From: an uncultured Prevotellaceae bacterium
GTDB lineage: Bacteria; Bacteroidota; Bacteroidia; Bacteroidales; Bacteroidaceae
Assembly: GCA_900316585.1 (NCBI GenBank)
Contig: ONDM01000008.1
Coordinates: forward strand, 62,001 to 126,000
DNA length: 64,000 bases
Reading direction: 5' to 3'
A program made the translations under genes and the position numbers. Of the stretch, positions 1-9,118 are shown in pieces (the first letter of the stretch is position 1; every line of letters starts with the position of its first letter). Under the pieces are notes generated by a model. It was not told where the DNA came from. It did not search any database and saw only the letters and a list, made by a program, of their open reading frames with translations.

Positions 1-2229
1 GGTGCACCAGAAGAAGGACTAGAACGAGACAATGAAGCTGCAGCCATTTGGGAGCAATTCCTACCTAAAGATCACATTATCAATGGAAACAAACATGATA
101 ATTTTTGGGAGATGGGAGATACAGGACCTTGTGGACCATGCTCTGAGATTCACGTAGACTCTCGCAGTGAGGATGAAAAAGCAAAGATTCCAGGATCACA
201 GTTGGTCAACAAAGATCATCCTCAAGTAATTGAAATCTGGAACCTGGTTTTCATGCAATACAACCGTAAGGCTGATCATAGTTTGGAGTCCCTACCTGCT
301 AAAGTTATTGACACTGGTATGGGATTTGAACGATTAGTTCGTACTCTTCAAGGCAAGACTTCTAACTATGACACAGATATTTTCCAACCATTACTGACTG
401 CTATTGGCAATATTTCAAATACGCAATATGGGAGAAATGAAAAAACTGACATTGCCATGCGAGTCATTGCAGACCATGTCCGAACTATAGCATTTGCTAT
501 TACTGACGGTCAGCTCCCAAGCAATGCAAAAGCAGGTTATGTAATCCGCCGAATTCTTCGCCGTGCAGTTCGTTATGGATACACATTTTTAGGCCAAAAG
601 AATGCCTTTTTGTTCAAATTGCTTCCTACTTTAATCAGCACAATGGGTGATGCTTATCCTGAATTAGAAGCACAAAAAGATCTCATCCAAAAGGTCATGA
701 AAGAGGAAGAAGAATCATTCCTTCGCACCTTGGATACAGGTATTCGTTTGTTGGATAAAATTATAACAGACACAAAAGGAGCTGGAAAGACTGAAATATC
801 TGGCGTTGATGCATTTACCCTTTATGACACTTATGGATTCCCACTAGATCTAACGGAATTAATTTGCAGGGAGAATGGCATGACTGTAAATGAAAAAGAT
901 TTTGATGTAGAAATGCAAAAGCAGAAGGCACGTGCCCGTAATGCTGCAGCAATAGAAACTGGTGACTGGATTGTTTTAAACGACGGTGAAACTCAATTTG
1001 TAGGTTATGATTATACTGAATATACCACACATATTTTACGTTACCGTCAGATTACCCAGAAAGGTAAAACTTTGTATCAAATTGTACTTGACTTTACACC
1101 TTTCTATGCAGAAAGTGGCGGCCAAGTAGGCGACTCAGGAGTTATCTGTAGTGAATTTGAAACTATTGACATTGTTGATACAAAAAAAGAAAACAACCTT
1201 CCTATCCACATTGCCAAAAAACTTCCAGAGCATCCTAATGCTGAATTTATGGCATGCGTGGATGTAGAACGTAGACGGGCTTGTGAATGCAACCATTCAT
1301 GTACCCATTTGCTAGATCTGGCTTTACGCACGGTTCTAGGAACACATGTAGAACAAAAAGGGTCTTTGGTAACTCCAGACAATTTACGATTTGATTTCTC
1401 TCATTTTCAGAAGGTTTCTGACGAAGAGCTTCGAGAAGTTGAACATTTTGTAAACAAAAAAATACGTGAGAACATCCCACTCACTGAATATAGAGATTAT
1501 CCTATAGAAAAAGCAAAAGAACTTGGTGCCATTGCTCTTTTCGGAGAAAAATATGGCGATAGAGTACGTGTCGTTCAATTTGGCGACTCTGTAGAATTCT
1601 GTGGTGGTTGTCACACTTCAAGCACTGGTAATATAGGAATGTTTCGTATTCTTTCTGAAAGTTCTGTTGCTGCAGGTGTTCGTCGCATCGAAGCCGTTAC
1701 AGGTGAAAGATTAGAAGAAGTCATTGACGGAATGCAAAATACACTTCGTGAGATTTCTGCTCTATTCAATAATGTTCCAGACTTGAAGATTGCAATTCAT
1801 AGGGCAATTGAAGAAAACAGCGAACTGAAAAAGAAGGTAGAAGAAGCTGCTAAAGAAACAACAGCACGTTTAAAAGACGCATTAGCTAAATCAGCAATTG
1901 AAATCAATGGAGTAAAAGTTATTTCAGGTGTATATAAGGCATCCTCATCAGTAATGAAAGATATTGCCTTTCAACTCCGTGGAGAGATAAAAGATAATCT
2001 ACTATTTATTTGTGGAAGTTCTGACGGTAATAAGCCAACATTAACAGTTATGATTAGTGACAACTTGGTTAAAGATCATGGTCTGAACGCTAGCAAAATG
2101 ATCCGCGAAGCAGCAAAATTAATCCAAGGTGGTGGAGGAGGTCAACCTCATTTTGCTACTGCTGGAGGCAAAAATGTCGACGGACTTGGAGAAGCTGTTA
2201 ACAAGTTAATTGAATTTGCTAACATATAA
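1..2229 (+). CDS. alaS: Alanyl-tRNA synthetase, 5' end missing
   Basis: Attaches alanine to tRNA-Ala in the cytoplasm and clears mischarged Ser/Gly. The reading frame is open from base 1, so the N-terminal part of the aminoacylation domain lies outside the window; about 742 codons remain of a family of roughly 870. Seen in order: the catalytic-domain stretch [12 protein letters not shown], the editing-domain HxxxH (HSCTH) with its partner CxxxH (CGGCH), and the C-terminal DHHA1 domain with the glycine run [14 protein letters not shown]. The ATG at 112 is internal and is not the start. The gene ends in a strong hairpin shared with the convergent helicase gene. Identity is secure. Confidence 0.97.
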   Translation, partial: GAPEEGLERDNEAAAIWEQFLPKDHIINGNKHDNFWEMGDTGPCGPCSEIHVDSRSEDEKAKIPGSQLVNKDHPQVIEIWNLVFMQYNRKADHSLESLPAKVIDTGMGFERLVRTLQGKTSNYDTDIFQPLLTAIGNISNTQYGRNEKTDIAMRVIADHVRTIAFAITDGQLPSNAKAGYVIRRILRRAVRYGYTFLGQKNAFLFKLLPTLISTMGDAYPELEAQKDLIQKVMKEEEESFLRTLDTGIRLLDKIITDTKGAGKTEISGVDAFTLYDTYGFPLDLTELICRENGMTVNEKDFDVEMQKQKARARNAAAIETGDWIVLNDGETQFVGYDYTEYTTHILRYRQITQKGKTLYQIVLDFTPFYAESGGQVGDSGVICSEFETIDIVDTKKENNLPIHIAKKLPEHPNAEFMACVDVERRRACECNHSCTHLLDLALRTVLGTHVEQKGSLVTPDNLRFDFSHFQKVSDEELREVEHFVNKKIRENIPLTEYRDYPIEKAKELGAIALFGEKYGDRVRVVQFGDSVEFCGGCHTSSTGNIGMFRILSESSVAAGVRRIEAVTGERLEEVIDGMQNTLREISALFNNVPDLKIAIHRAIEENSELKKKVEEAAKETTARLKDALAKSAIEINGVKVISGVYKASSSVMKDIAFQLRGEIKDNLLFICGSSDGNKPTLTVMISDNLVKDHGLNASKMIREAAKLIQGGGGGQPHFATAGGKNVDGLGEAVNKLIEFANI

Positions 2230-2232
2230 AGA

Positions 2233-2260
2233 AAAAGGCTTGCCAAGCAAGCCTTTTTTT
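2233..2260. terminator. Bidirectional terminator, alaS / helicase
   Basis: Ten-base stem (2233-2242 with 2248-2257), five-base loop, flanked by A and T tracts, so it can act on both convergent genes. The T tract runs into the stop codon of the minus-strand helicase gene. Confidence 0.85.
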
Positions 2261-3671
2261 ATGCTAACAGGTTTACAGGCCAGTTTACTAAATAAAGCTT
2301 TTCCGTCGCACGTGTAATAGCTGTATATAACCAATGATAATAATCTGTCGTTTTTGTTTCCTCTGATATATATCCTTGATCTAAATAAATATGGGCCCAT
2401 TGGCCGCCCTGAGATTTGTGGCAAGTCACAGCATAAGCATATTTAATTTGAAGAGCATTAAAATACTCATTCGTACGTAGTTTCTTTATAATCTCTTTCT
2501 TCGGCTCATCTAAATAATCCTCCAATATCTTATTATATAATAGCTCTTGCTGTTCCTTTGTCAAAGATGGAGCCTCACTTTGTAGAGTATCTAATAAAAC
2601 TGTTACCTCCAATTCATAATTATCATAATCAGGGAACTCTAACGTTACATCAGCAAAACGAAACCCATAAAGTTCTCGACTATTCCTAACCTTTCTAACA
2701 AAAGCAATATCACCATTGGCGATAAAATCAATATCCTTTATTCCCTCAGTCCAATAATAATTATTCTTAGCTATCATTATACGATCTCCAGAAGAAAGTT
2801 CATCTTCACGTCCCAAAACCATATTTCTTATCCCGTTATTATAGATATTTGCACGCTTGTTTGAACGACAGATTACCATTGTTTCCTCTATCCCGACTTT
2901 ACTATAACTCGAAGTTATAGATTCTATCAGCTCATAACTTGGCAATGGACTAACATCTTCAAAACCCTGTATTTTAATCTTTGGGAACTCCTCATTCCCA
3001 TTTCTTAACATATCTCGGATTAATGTTGCATTGTACAAAATACCAGAATCTTTAGACTGACGAACTACTTGTGTTAATTCTGCCGATACTACATTCAACC
3101 CCAAATTAACTAACGTTGAGATTGATAAAGCGGGACTAAAATTTTCTCCCACAGGTGGAAGTTGTGCTACATCTCCTAAAAAAATCAGTCGATTTCCATC
3201 TCCTGAATAAATATATTCAATCAAATCATCTAATAACCGTCCCGAGCCAAATACACTTCCAGAAAATCCATCATTACCTATCATAGAAGCTTCATCTACA
3301 ATGAACACAGTATGTTTAAACCTATTATAGTTCAATGTAAATGCACTAGATATATCATTAACTGATTTCTCTTTATAAATACGCCTATGTATAGTATATG
3401 CAGGATGTTCCGCATATTGCGAAAAAACCTTAGCAGCCCTACCTGTTGGCGCCAAAAGAATCACTGGTTGCTTAAGTTGAACTAGGGCTTTGACTAATGC
3501 CCCAATTAAAGATGTTTTACCCGTTCCTGCATAGCCTTTAAGAAGAAAAACATCTTTCTCTTTTCCAGAAAAAAGATATTCCGATAAATTTTTTAACGCT
3601 TTTTCCTGTTCTAAAGTTGGCTGCAAGCGAAAATTTTCTTTAATTTGTAGCTCGAAATAAGCATTAATCAT
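2259..3671 (-). CDS. RecD-like ATP-dependent DNA helicase (SF1)
   Basis: A 470-residue superfamily 1 helicase of the RecD2/Dda type. Walker A is GYAGTGKTS near residue 45, Walker B is VDEAS (IVDEASMIG), and the C-terminal UvrD_C_2-type motif TCHKSQGGQW is followed by the motif VI region YTAITRATEKLYL. It lacks the long N-terminal region of full RecD2 and there is no recB or recC nearby, so it is probably a stand-alone helicase rather than a RecBCD subunit. The substrate cannot be read from sequence. The gene converges on alaS and is divergent from the small membrane protein gene at 3770. Confidence 0.88.
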   Translation of the reverse strand: MINAYFELQIKENFRLQPTLEQEKALKNLSEYLFSGKEKDVFLLKGYAGTGKTSLIGALVKALVQLKQPVILLAPTGRAAKVFSQYAEHPAYTIHRRIYKEKSVNDISSAFTLNYNRFKHTVFIVDEASMIGNDGFSGSVFGSGRLLDDLIEYIYSGDGNRLIFLGDVAQLPPVGENFSPALSISTLVNLGLNVVSAELTQVVRQSKDSGILYNATLIRDMLRNGNEEFPKIKIQGFEDVSPLPSYELIESITSSYSKVGIEETMVICRSNKRANIYNNGIRNMVLGREDELSSGDRIMIAKNNYYWTEGIKDIDFIANGDIAFVRKVRNSRELYGFRFADVTLEFPDYDNYELEVTVLLDTLQSEAPSLTKEQQELLYNKILEDYLDEPKKEIIKKLRTNEYFNALQIKYAYAVTCHKSQGGQWAHIYLDQGYISEETKTTDYYHWLYTAITRATEKLYLVNWPVNLLA

Positions 3672-3700
3672 TGTAATCGAATAAAAAAATGAACAAAAAG

Positions 3701-3732
3701 TTCGGTTATTCCGTATAATTGTCTTATTTTTG
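3701..3732 (+). promoter_or_regulatory. Bacteroidota-type promoter for the 3770 gene
   Basis: -7 element TATTTTTG at 3725-3732, with TTCG at 3701-3704 (one mismatch to the TTTG -33 element) and a 20-base spacer. It lies 37 bases before the ATG at 3770. Confidence 0.6.
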
Positions 3733-3769
3733 CGGTACGAATATAAACAAATAAATTTAAAATACTATC

Positions 3770-4444
3770 ATGAAAAAAGTAATTAACGCAATTTTAGTAC
3801 TCTGCGCACTGGGATTGTTATGGGTTTGCTACAGTAGCATCATGGGGCCTATCAATTTTGACAAAGAGAAGGAACTGAGAGAGAAGGACGTTATTGCTAG
3901 CCTTATTAATATTCGTAAGGCTCAGTCTGAGTATCGTACTCAGCATCAAGGTAAGTACACTGACAATTTTGACTCTTTGATTGATTTCGTAAAGAATGCT
4001 CGTATTCCTTATATTATCAAGGAAGGTGTTCTTTCAGATGAGCAATTGGAAAAAGGTTTGACCGAAGCTAAAGCTGAGGCAATTGTACGTAGTGGTGATG
4101 CAGCAGCTATTGCAGCAAATGGTTTGGCAGGTTTCCGTCGTGATACTATTTGGGTTAATGTTAAAGATACTATTTTTGGACATAATTTCAATGCAGATTC
4201 TTTAAGATACATACCATATAGTGGTGGTAAGCAGTTTGAAATGGCAGTTCGCAGTGATACAACAGATAAGGGTCAGCCTTTGAACCTATTTGAAGCAAAA
4301 GCAGCATATGAAACTTATCTTGGAGGTCTTGACCAGCAAGAATTGATTAACTTAAAGGACGTTCAAACTAAATTGTACAAGTACTGTGGTTTGAAAGTTG
4401 GTGATATCGAATCTCCAAACAACAATGCCGGTAACTGGGAGTAA
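3770..4444 (+). CDS. Conserved membrane-anchored protein, pseudopilin-like N-terminal region
   Basis: A 224-residue protein I cannot assign to a named family. It begins with a short basic start and one hydrophobic segment (about residues 5-22). An amphipathic stretch follows with the pattern IRKAQSEYRTQHQGKYTDNF, which resembles the region after the N-terminal helix of type IV pseudopilins (helix, then KYT/DSFDSLIDF). The classical prepilin peptidase site G|FxxxE is absent, so ordinary pilin processing is not expected. Residues 85-120 are Ala/Glu-rich and likely helical. It overlaps the next gene (DUF3822) by about 20 bases and a terminator-like hairpin lies just after its stop. The bulk of the protein is probably periplasmic. 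The pseudopilin comparison is inference. Confidence 0.75.
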   Translation: MKKVINAILVLCALGLLWVCYSSIMGPINFDKEKELREKDVIASLINIRKAQSEYRTQHQGKYTDNFDSLIDFVKNARIPYIIKEGVLSDEQLEKGLTEAKAEAIVRSGDAAAIAANGLAGFRRDTIWVNVKDTIFGHNFNADSLRYIPYSGGKQFEMAVRSDTTDKGQPLNLFEAKAAYETYLGGLDQQELINLKDVQTKLYKYCGLKVGDIESPNNNAGNWE

Positions 4445-5234
4445 TCTTATACCTAATAAAAGTCTATCCATCCGTCTCTGTGCGGATGGATTTTCTTTTT
4501 ATGCATCCTCATTGAAAGACAGTTCTTTCAATTTTATACCATATACTATTAATCCAACTATTTCTCTTTCAGCCAATATAAAAAATGCCATAGTAGAACT
4601 GTCTGAACTCCAATATCCTTACAAGACAATACAGATATTAATTGACAGTCCAAGCAGTATAGTACCATTTGAACATTTTGATGAAGAGAGAATTGAAGAT
4701 ATATATAATTTCAACTTTCCACATCAAAAAGGGAAAGTTGTACTTTATAATATTCTTCCAAAAAGCAATTCTGCAATTATATTTGCTATTGATAAAAATG
4801 CATACCAACTACTCAATGAGACCTTTCCGCAAGCCAAATTTTATTCTGTAGAAACACCTGTAATAGAATATTTAGTAGAAAAATCCAAAATACGTGAGAC
4901 ACAAAAATTATATGTATATTTCCACGAGCAAACTATTAATTTATACATATTCAATAATGGCAAATTACATTTTGGAAACAATTTCACCTATTCTGATTTA
5001 AACGATGCTCTATATTTTATACTGCAGGTTTGGAAAACTCAAGGATTAAATCAATTTACTGATGAACTCCACCTCTTAGGAAATTTACCTAAAGAAGAGA
5101 ATACACGCAAGGAACTACATAGGTTTATCAAACAAGTATACCAAAATAATCCAACTGCAGAATTTGGCCTTAAACCAGAAAAAGGGAATCTAGTATCTTA
5201 TGATTTACAGATATTAATTCATCGCGGTATCTAA
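4425..5234 (+). CDS. DUF3822 family protein, possible actin-like fold
   Basis: About 269 residues. The frame is open from a TTG at 4398, but the ATG at 4425 gives the usual family beginning (NKSLSIRLCADGFSF within 30 residues), so I chose 4425, which overlaps the previous gene by 20 bases. There is no signal peptide and no membrane segment. The sequence has two halves; the second (LYVYFHEQTINLYIFNNGKL, then a helical part and a LLGNLP turn) has the rhythm of an RNase-H/actin-like ATPase subdomain as in PilM. No clear phosphate-binding loop is visible. It is followed after 25 bases by rsmD. The family name is fairly sure; the fold is inference and the function is unknown. Confidence 0.75.
   Translation: MPVTGSNLIPNKSLSIRLCADGFSFYASSLKDSSFNFIPYTINPTISLSANIKNAIVELSELQYPYKTIQILIDSPSSIVPFEHFDEERIEDIYNFNFPHQKGKVVLYNILPKSNSAIIFAIDKNAYQLLNETFPQAKFYSVETPVIEYLVEKSKIRETQKLYVYFHEQTINLYIFNNGKLHFGNNFTYSDLNDALYFILQVWKTQGLNQFTDELHLLGNLPKEENTRKELHRFIKQVYQNNPTAEFGLKPEKGNLVSYDLQILIHRGI
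4466..4500 (+). terminator. Terminator-like hairpin inside the DUF3822 coding region
   Basis: Nine-base perfect stem (4466-4474 with 4483-4491), eight-base loop, then a tract of nine T in ten bases. It begins 22 bases after the stop codon of the upstream gene but lies about 14 codons into the DUF3822 gene, so it may limit transcription into that gene and rsmD. Confidence 0.6.
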
Positions 5235-5235
5235 T

Positions 5236-5278
5236 TACCGCTAACTCAGAACTTGAATTATGAGAGTTATCAGCGGTA
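5236..5278 (+). promoter_or_regulatory. Inverted repeat spanning the rsmD start codon
   Basis: Two arms, 5236-5247 and 5264-5278, pair over 12 bases with a three-base bulge; the 16-base loop contains the rsmD ATG (5260-5262). It could affect translation initiation, or be a chance result of a conserved N-terminus. Regulatory role is not established. Confidence 0.3.
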
Positions 5279-5790
5279 TATATAAACATCGTCATTTCAA
5301 TATTCCTAAAACATTCAAGGCTCGTCCTACAACAGACTTTGCCAAAGAAAATTTATTCAATGTTCTTAATGGCTATTTAGATTTCGAAGGTCTATCAGCA
5401 CTTGATTTATTTTCTGGAACAGGCAGCATAAGCATTGAACTGATAAGCCGTGGGTGCGAACAAGTCATTTCTATTGAAAAAGACCGTCAACACCACTTAT
5501 TTATCAAAAAGATTATGTCCGAGGTAAAAACCGATAAATGCCTACCCATTTGTGGTGATGTGTTTAAATTTATCTCCCGAAATACATCTACTTTTGATTT
5601 TATCTTTGCAGATCCTCCGTATGCATTAAAAGAATTAGGTGATATCCCAGACTTAATTTTTAAAAAGAATTTATTAAAAGATCGTGGACTATTTGTATTA
5701 GAACATGGAAAAGAATACGATTTTAGCAAACATGAGCACTTTTTAGAACATAGAGAATATGGAAGTGTAAATTTCTCCTTTTTCAGATAA
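5260..5790 (+). CDS. rsmD: 16S rRNA (guanine966-N2)-methyltransferase RsmD
   Basis: Methylates G966 of 16S rRNA during small-subunit assembly, using S-adenosylmethionine. The 176-residue length is normal. Motif I is LDLFSGTGSIS (residues 48-58) and the catalytic motif IV is DPPY (118-121). The N-terminal MRVISGIYK and ARPTTDFAKENLFN stretches are typical of RsmD. The start is fixed by that conserved N-terminus. A hairpin whose loop contains the ATG spans the start. It probably shares a transcript with the two upstream genes. Confidence 0.96.
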   Translation: MRVISGIYKHRHFNIPKTFKARPTTDFAKENLFNVLNGYLDFEGLSALDLFSGTGSISIELISRGCEQVISIEKDRQHHLFIKKIMSEVKTDKCLPICGDVFKFISRNTSTFDFIFADPPYALKELGDIPDLIFKKNLLKDRGLFVLEHGKEYDFSKHEHFLEHREYGSVNFSFFR

Positions 5791-5915
5791 AAAAGTTGCT
5801 AGTTTTTCTCTGAAAACTGTTTACATAGATATAGAATCTTAAAAAGAAATAGAAGGTGAGTTTATTAGAACTATAATCTTATCATTTTAAGATATACCAA
5901 TAAAAATAAAAGACT

Positions 5916-5950
5916 AAAGCGGGAATATGACTTCACATTCCCGCTTTTAT
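5916..5950. terminator. Bidirectional terminator, rsmD / outer-membrane barrel gene
   Basis: Perfect 11-base stem (5916-5926 with 5937-5947, core GCGGGAAT), ten-base loop, followed by a T-rich run. It sits between convergent genes and ends 12 bases from the minus-strand stop codon. Confidence 0.8.
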
Positions 5951-5961
5951 TTATCATAATA

Positions 5962-8900
5962 TTAGTCAGGTCTTCCGAAACCACCTCGGCCACCACCACG
6001 ACGACCACCGCCAAAACCTCCGCCTGGTGGGAAACCGCCACCAAAGCCACCTCGGCCACGCATCATTTCTCGTGCCTCTCTACTCCCCATAAGATTCAAG
6101 CGGTAAGTAACATGAAGCATTGCATAGCTATTAATAGCATTATATTCTGTATCAGAACTCATCATCGCAGAAATCATACGACTGACATTACTTTGCTTCT
6201 TCAAAATATCAAAGAACTGAAGTTGAAGAGTAAGGGCATTCCCTTTCAAAAAACTTTGAGAAATTTGGGCATTCCAAACAAGTTCATTTGTATTATAAGA
6301 ATTATCAGAATAACCCCTTCTGCTGCTATTAGTCAAGTCTGAAGAAAGAGACATATTCCAAGGCAAGTTCAGATTTCCATTAATACCATAAGAGAAGTTC
6401 CAAGTGTTTGAATCTGAAGAAGGCAGCAACTTGTTTTTCATATTATTATACTCTACATTCCCATTTACTGCCACATCAAATAAGTCAGTTCGAAAAGCTA
6501 AAGAAAGACGTTCTCCCAATACCAAATTTTTAGTCACGTTCTTCTGTGCCTCTACAGATGAATAATAGTTATGGACTTCATCGAAAACTAAGTCATTTCT
6601 TGTGAAATCATATTGTTCCTCAACTTTTATACTTCGATCTGTATAATAAGATACATAGTTATTAAAAGATGCACGAGTGAAAGTATTAACAGTGAAACGC
6701 TTATCTTTAAATGCTGTATTAAAGTTAAAGATACCCATTGCATTCCAATTACCATCAATATTTTCAGGCATCGAAAGGCTACCACCATTTTTGAAATAAG
6801 TAGTCTTACTACTTACATTATTATTTGTAGCACGAATATTCATCATAGCCATAATGCCAGTTTGACTCTCAGGAAGGAAAGTATTGTAATTAATCTCGAA
6901 CCTATTTGTCAATGAAGGACGAAGGCTTGGATTTCCCATTGAAATACTTAATGGGTTTGAGTTATCTATAACAGGGAGTAAATTAGAAACACTAGGTTGA
7001 GATGTCTGAACACGATATATGATACGCAAGCGACTCATTCTGGAGAAATTATATCGATAATCTAATGTTGGAGAAAAATTATTGACATTCCGAGTAAAAG
7101 TACCCATTCTATCCATATATTCCCCTTGTTGATAATTTGTTACAGAGTGTTGTGGCTGATAAGTCGCACCTAAATTCAACTGCCACTTTGAGCGTATAAC
7201 ACGTAATGTCAAACCTAAATTATGAAGATCATAAGTATTTTCAACATACTTACTCAAACTCTTGTCACGATAAGACTCCCACCCAAAAGGCAAATAGCCT
7301 ATTGGATTATCACCCATGATACCACTCAAATCATATGTATTTCTATCACTTTCACTATAATTGCGGCTAAATCGATAACTAAACTGTAAATAAGTAGCTC
7401 TAGCTATAGGTTCACTATATGTTAACTGGCTGGAGTAATTCCAACTGGTTGTCGGGGTTTTACTATATCTTATTAAACTATTAACATTACCTGCATTAGT
7501 AGAAGATATAAAATAGAACTGATCATTGTAAGAAAAATTCTCACTATCACCATCAGTATATCCTCCTGTTACGCGTAAAGTAACATTTCTTCCCTCAGAA
7601 CCAAACTTACGATTTAACTGCAATTCACCCGAAGCATTTTTGTTGTCATTGTTACTTAGCGACTGGCTAGATTGAGCATTTAATAAAGCTAAAGCCAATT
7701 TTTCATTGCCACTCAATATATTTCTTAAATCTATACCCTCCAAAGATGAACCAAAAAACTCATTAATAGTCTCCATATAAGGATTTGTGTCTTCAGTTGC
7801 CTTAATTGATCTAGATTGACTATTGCTGCGGTTTTTACTTATTGATGCTCGTGGGCGGAAAATTAAATTAGTTAAAGTGTCAGGTTTCCACTCTAAACGT
7901 CCATCAAAATTTAAACTTAATCTATGGCTTAAAGATTTAGAAAGGCTATTACCATATTGACCAGAGGCTGTTGTATATGTAGAACTTTTAGATTGAGTAT
8001 CGGTATCGTCATGCTGGAACCGAAGATTACCACCAATTTCCACTTTATTGGTCTCCAATGCGAAGTTACCACCTATCATCCTTCTAGTAGTCAAGCCATT
8101 ATTACCACCCATACGGAATCCACCGCCACCACCAGGAAATCCTTGGTCGTTCACATTGTTAAGATTTGCCATCAATGAAAATTGCCTCCTATCAGCGAAT
8201 TGATTTACCATGGCCTTACCTACCCAACGGCTTTCGGTACCACCACCTAAATCAACATTTCCAAAAATTCCTTGATTCATGCCCTTTTTTACCGTCAAGT
8301 CAAGAACTGCCTCTTCCTCACCATCATCAATTCCTGTAACGCGGGCCAAGTCGCTTTTTTTATCATAAGCTTTAATCTTGTCAACCATATCAACAGTTAA
8401 GTTCTTCATCGCCACTTGAGTATCACCAGAAAAGAACTCTTTACCATTAACCAAAATCTTAGTAATATCCTTCCCATTCAAAGTAATGGTTCCATCTTCA
8501 CTGACCTCAGCCCCCGGGATTTTCTTAACAAGCTCTTCTAAAGCAGAACCTTCGGGCACACGATAAGCCGATACATTATATTGTAAAGTATCTTCCTTGA
8601 CCTCCACTTGAGCTGCTTGAGCTGTTACTACCGCTTCTTTAAGAAGCACTGCATCTTCTTCCAACCTGACAGTGCCTAAATTAACTTGCGTCCTTCTGGT
8701 TGTCAAATTGACAGCTTGAACTTTCGTACCATACCCTACAAAAGAAAATTTAACGGCATAAGAACCAGCCGTTACTGAAGGCAAGGTAAAGTAGCCTCTA
8801 GAATTAGAAACACAGCCATTCACATAAGTACTGTCTGGCAAAGTCAAGATTTGTACAGTCACCATGTCTATTGCCTCTCCGGCACTATCCAAAACACGTC

Positions 8901-8979
8901 CTGACACTGTAATGCGCTGAGAAAAAACTTGTACGGTGAAACACATCAGAGTCAGCGAAAATAGAATTCTTTTTACCAT
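5962..8979 (-). CDS. Outer-membrane beta-barrel protein, TonB-dependent-receptor-like, Gly/Arg-rich tail
   Basis: A 1005-residue exported protein. A signal peptide (about residues 1-20, ending VFSQ) is followed by a carboxypeptidase-regulatory-like domain (ITVSGRVLDSAGEAI to about residue 105), a plug-like region near 130-215 (VPEGSALEELVKKIPG, ITKILVNGKEFF), and a long OMP_b-brl_3-type barrel of alternating aromatic strands. The last 32 residues (encoded by 5965-6063) are almost only Gly, Arg, Phe and Pro, with RGG repeats, beyond the end of the barrel. There is no SusD-like neighbour, so it is not a standard SusC/D pair. The ligand is unknown. Confidence 0.88.
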   Translation of the reverse strand: MVKRILFSLTLMCFTVQVFSQRITVSGRVLDSAGEAIDMVTVQILTLPDSTYVNGCVSNSRGYFTLPSVTAGSYAVKFSFVGYGTKVQAVNLTTRRTQVNLGTVRLEEDAVLLKEAVVTAQAAQVEVKEDTLQYNVSAYRVPEGSALEELVKKIPGAEVSEDGTITLNGKDITKILVNGKEFFSGDTQVAMKNLTVDMVDKIKAYDKKSDLARVTGIDDGEEEAVLDLTVKKGMNQGIFGNVDLGGGTESRWVGKAMVNQFADRRQFSLMANLNNVNDQGFPGGGGGFRMGGNNGLTTRRMIGGNFALETNKVEIGGNLRFQHDDTDTQSKSSTYTTASGQYGNSLSKSLSHRLSLNFDGRLEWKPDTLTNLIFRPRASISKNRSNSQSRSIKATEDTNPYMETINEFFGSSLEGIDLRNILSGNEKLALALLNAQSSQSLSNNDNKNASGELQLNRKFGSEGRNVTLRVTGGYTDGDSENFSYNDQFYFISSTNAGNVNSLIRYSKTPTTSWNYSSQLTYSEPIARATYLQFSYRFSRNYSESDRNTYDLSGIMGDNPIGYLPFGWESYRDKSLSKYVENTYDLHNLGLTLRVIRSKWQLNLGATYQPQHSVTNYQQGEYMDRMGTFTRNVNNFSPTLDYRYNFSRMSRLRIIYRVQTSQPSVSNLLPVIDNSNPLSISMGNPSLRPSLTNRFEINYNTFLPESQTGIMAMMNIRATNNNVSSKTTYFKNGGSLSMPENIDGNWNAMGIFNFNTAFKDKRFTVNTFTRASFNNYVSYYTDRSIKVEEQYDFTRNDLVFDEVHNYYSSVEAQKNVTKNLVLGERLSLAFRTDLFDVAVNGNVEYNNMKNKLLPSSDSNTWNFSYGINGNLNLPWNMSLSSDLTNSSRRGYSDNSYNTNELVWNAQISQSFLKGNALTLQLQFFDILKKQSNVSRMISAMMSSDTEYNAINSYAMLHVTYRLNLMGSREAREMMRGRGGFGGGFPPGGGFGGGRRGGGRGGFGRPD

Positions 8980-9086
8980 AAAATATTTTTCGTTTTACTT
9001 TTTAAGTTGGATGTAAAACTACTAAAAAGGTTTAACTTAAAAAAAACAACTTATTGATAAAAACTGTCAATTTATCGATAATGTAT

Positions 9087-9094
9087 TATATTTG
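9087..9094 (+). promoter_or_regulatory. -7 promoter element for aroB
   Basis: TATATTTG matches TAnnTTTG and lies 25 bases before the aroB ATG. No clear TTTG -33 element was found. Confidence 0.5.
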
Positions 9095-9118
9095 TACCCA
9101 AAAAGAAAATATAATTAA

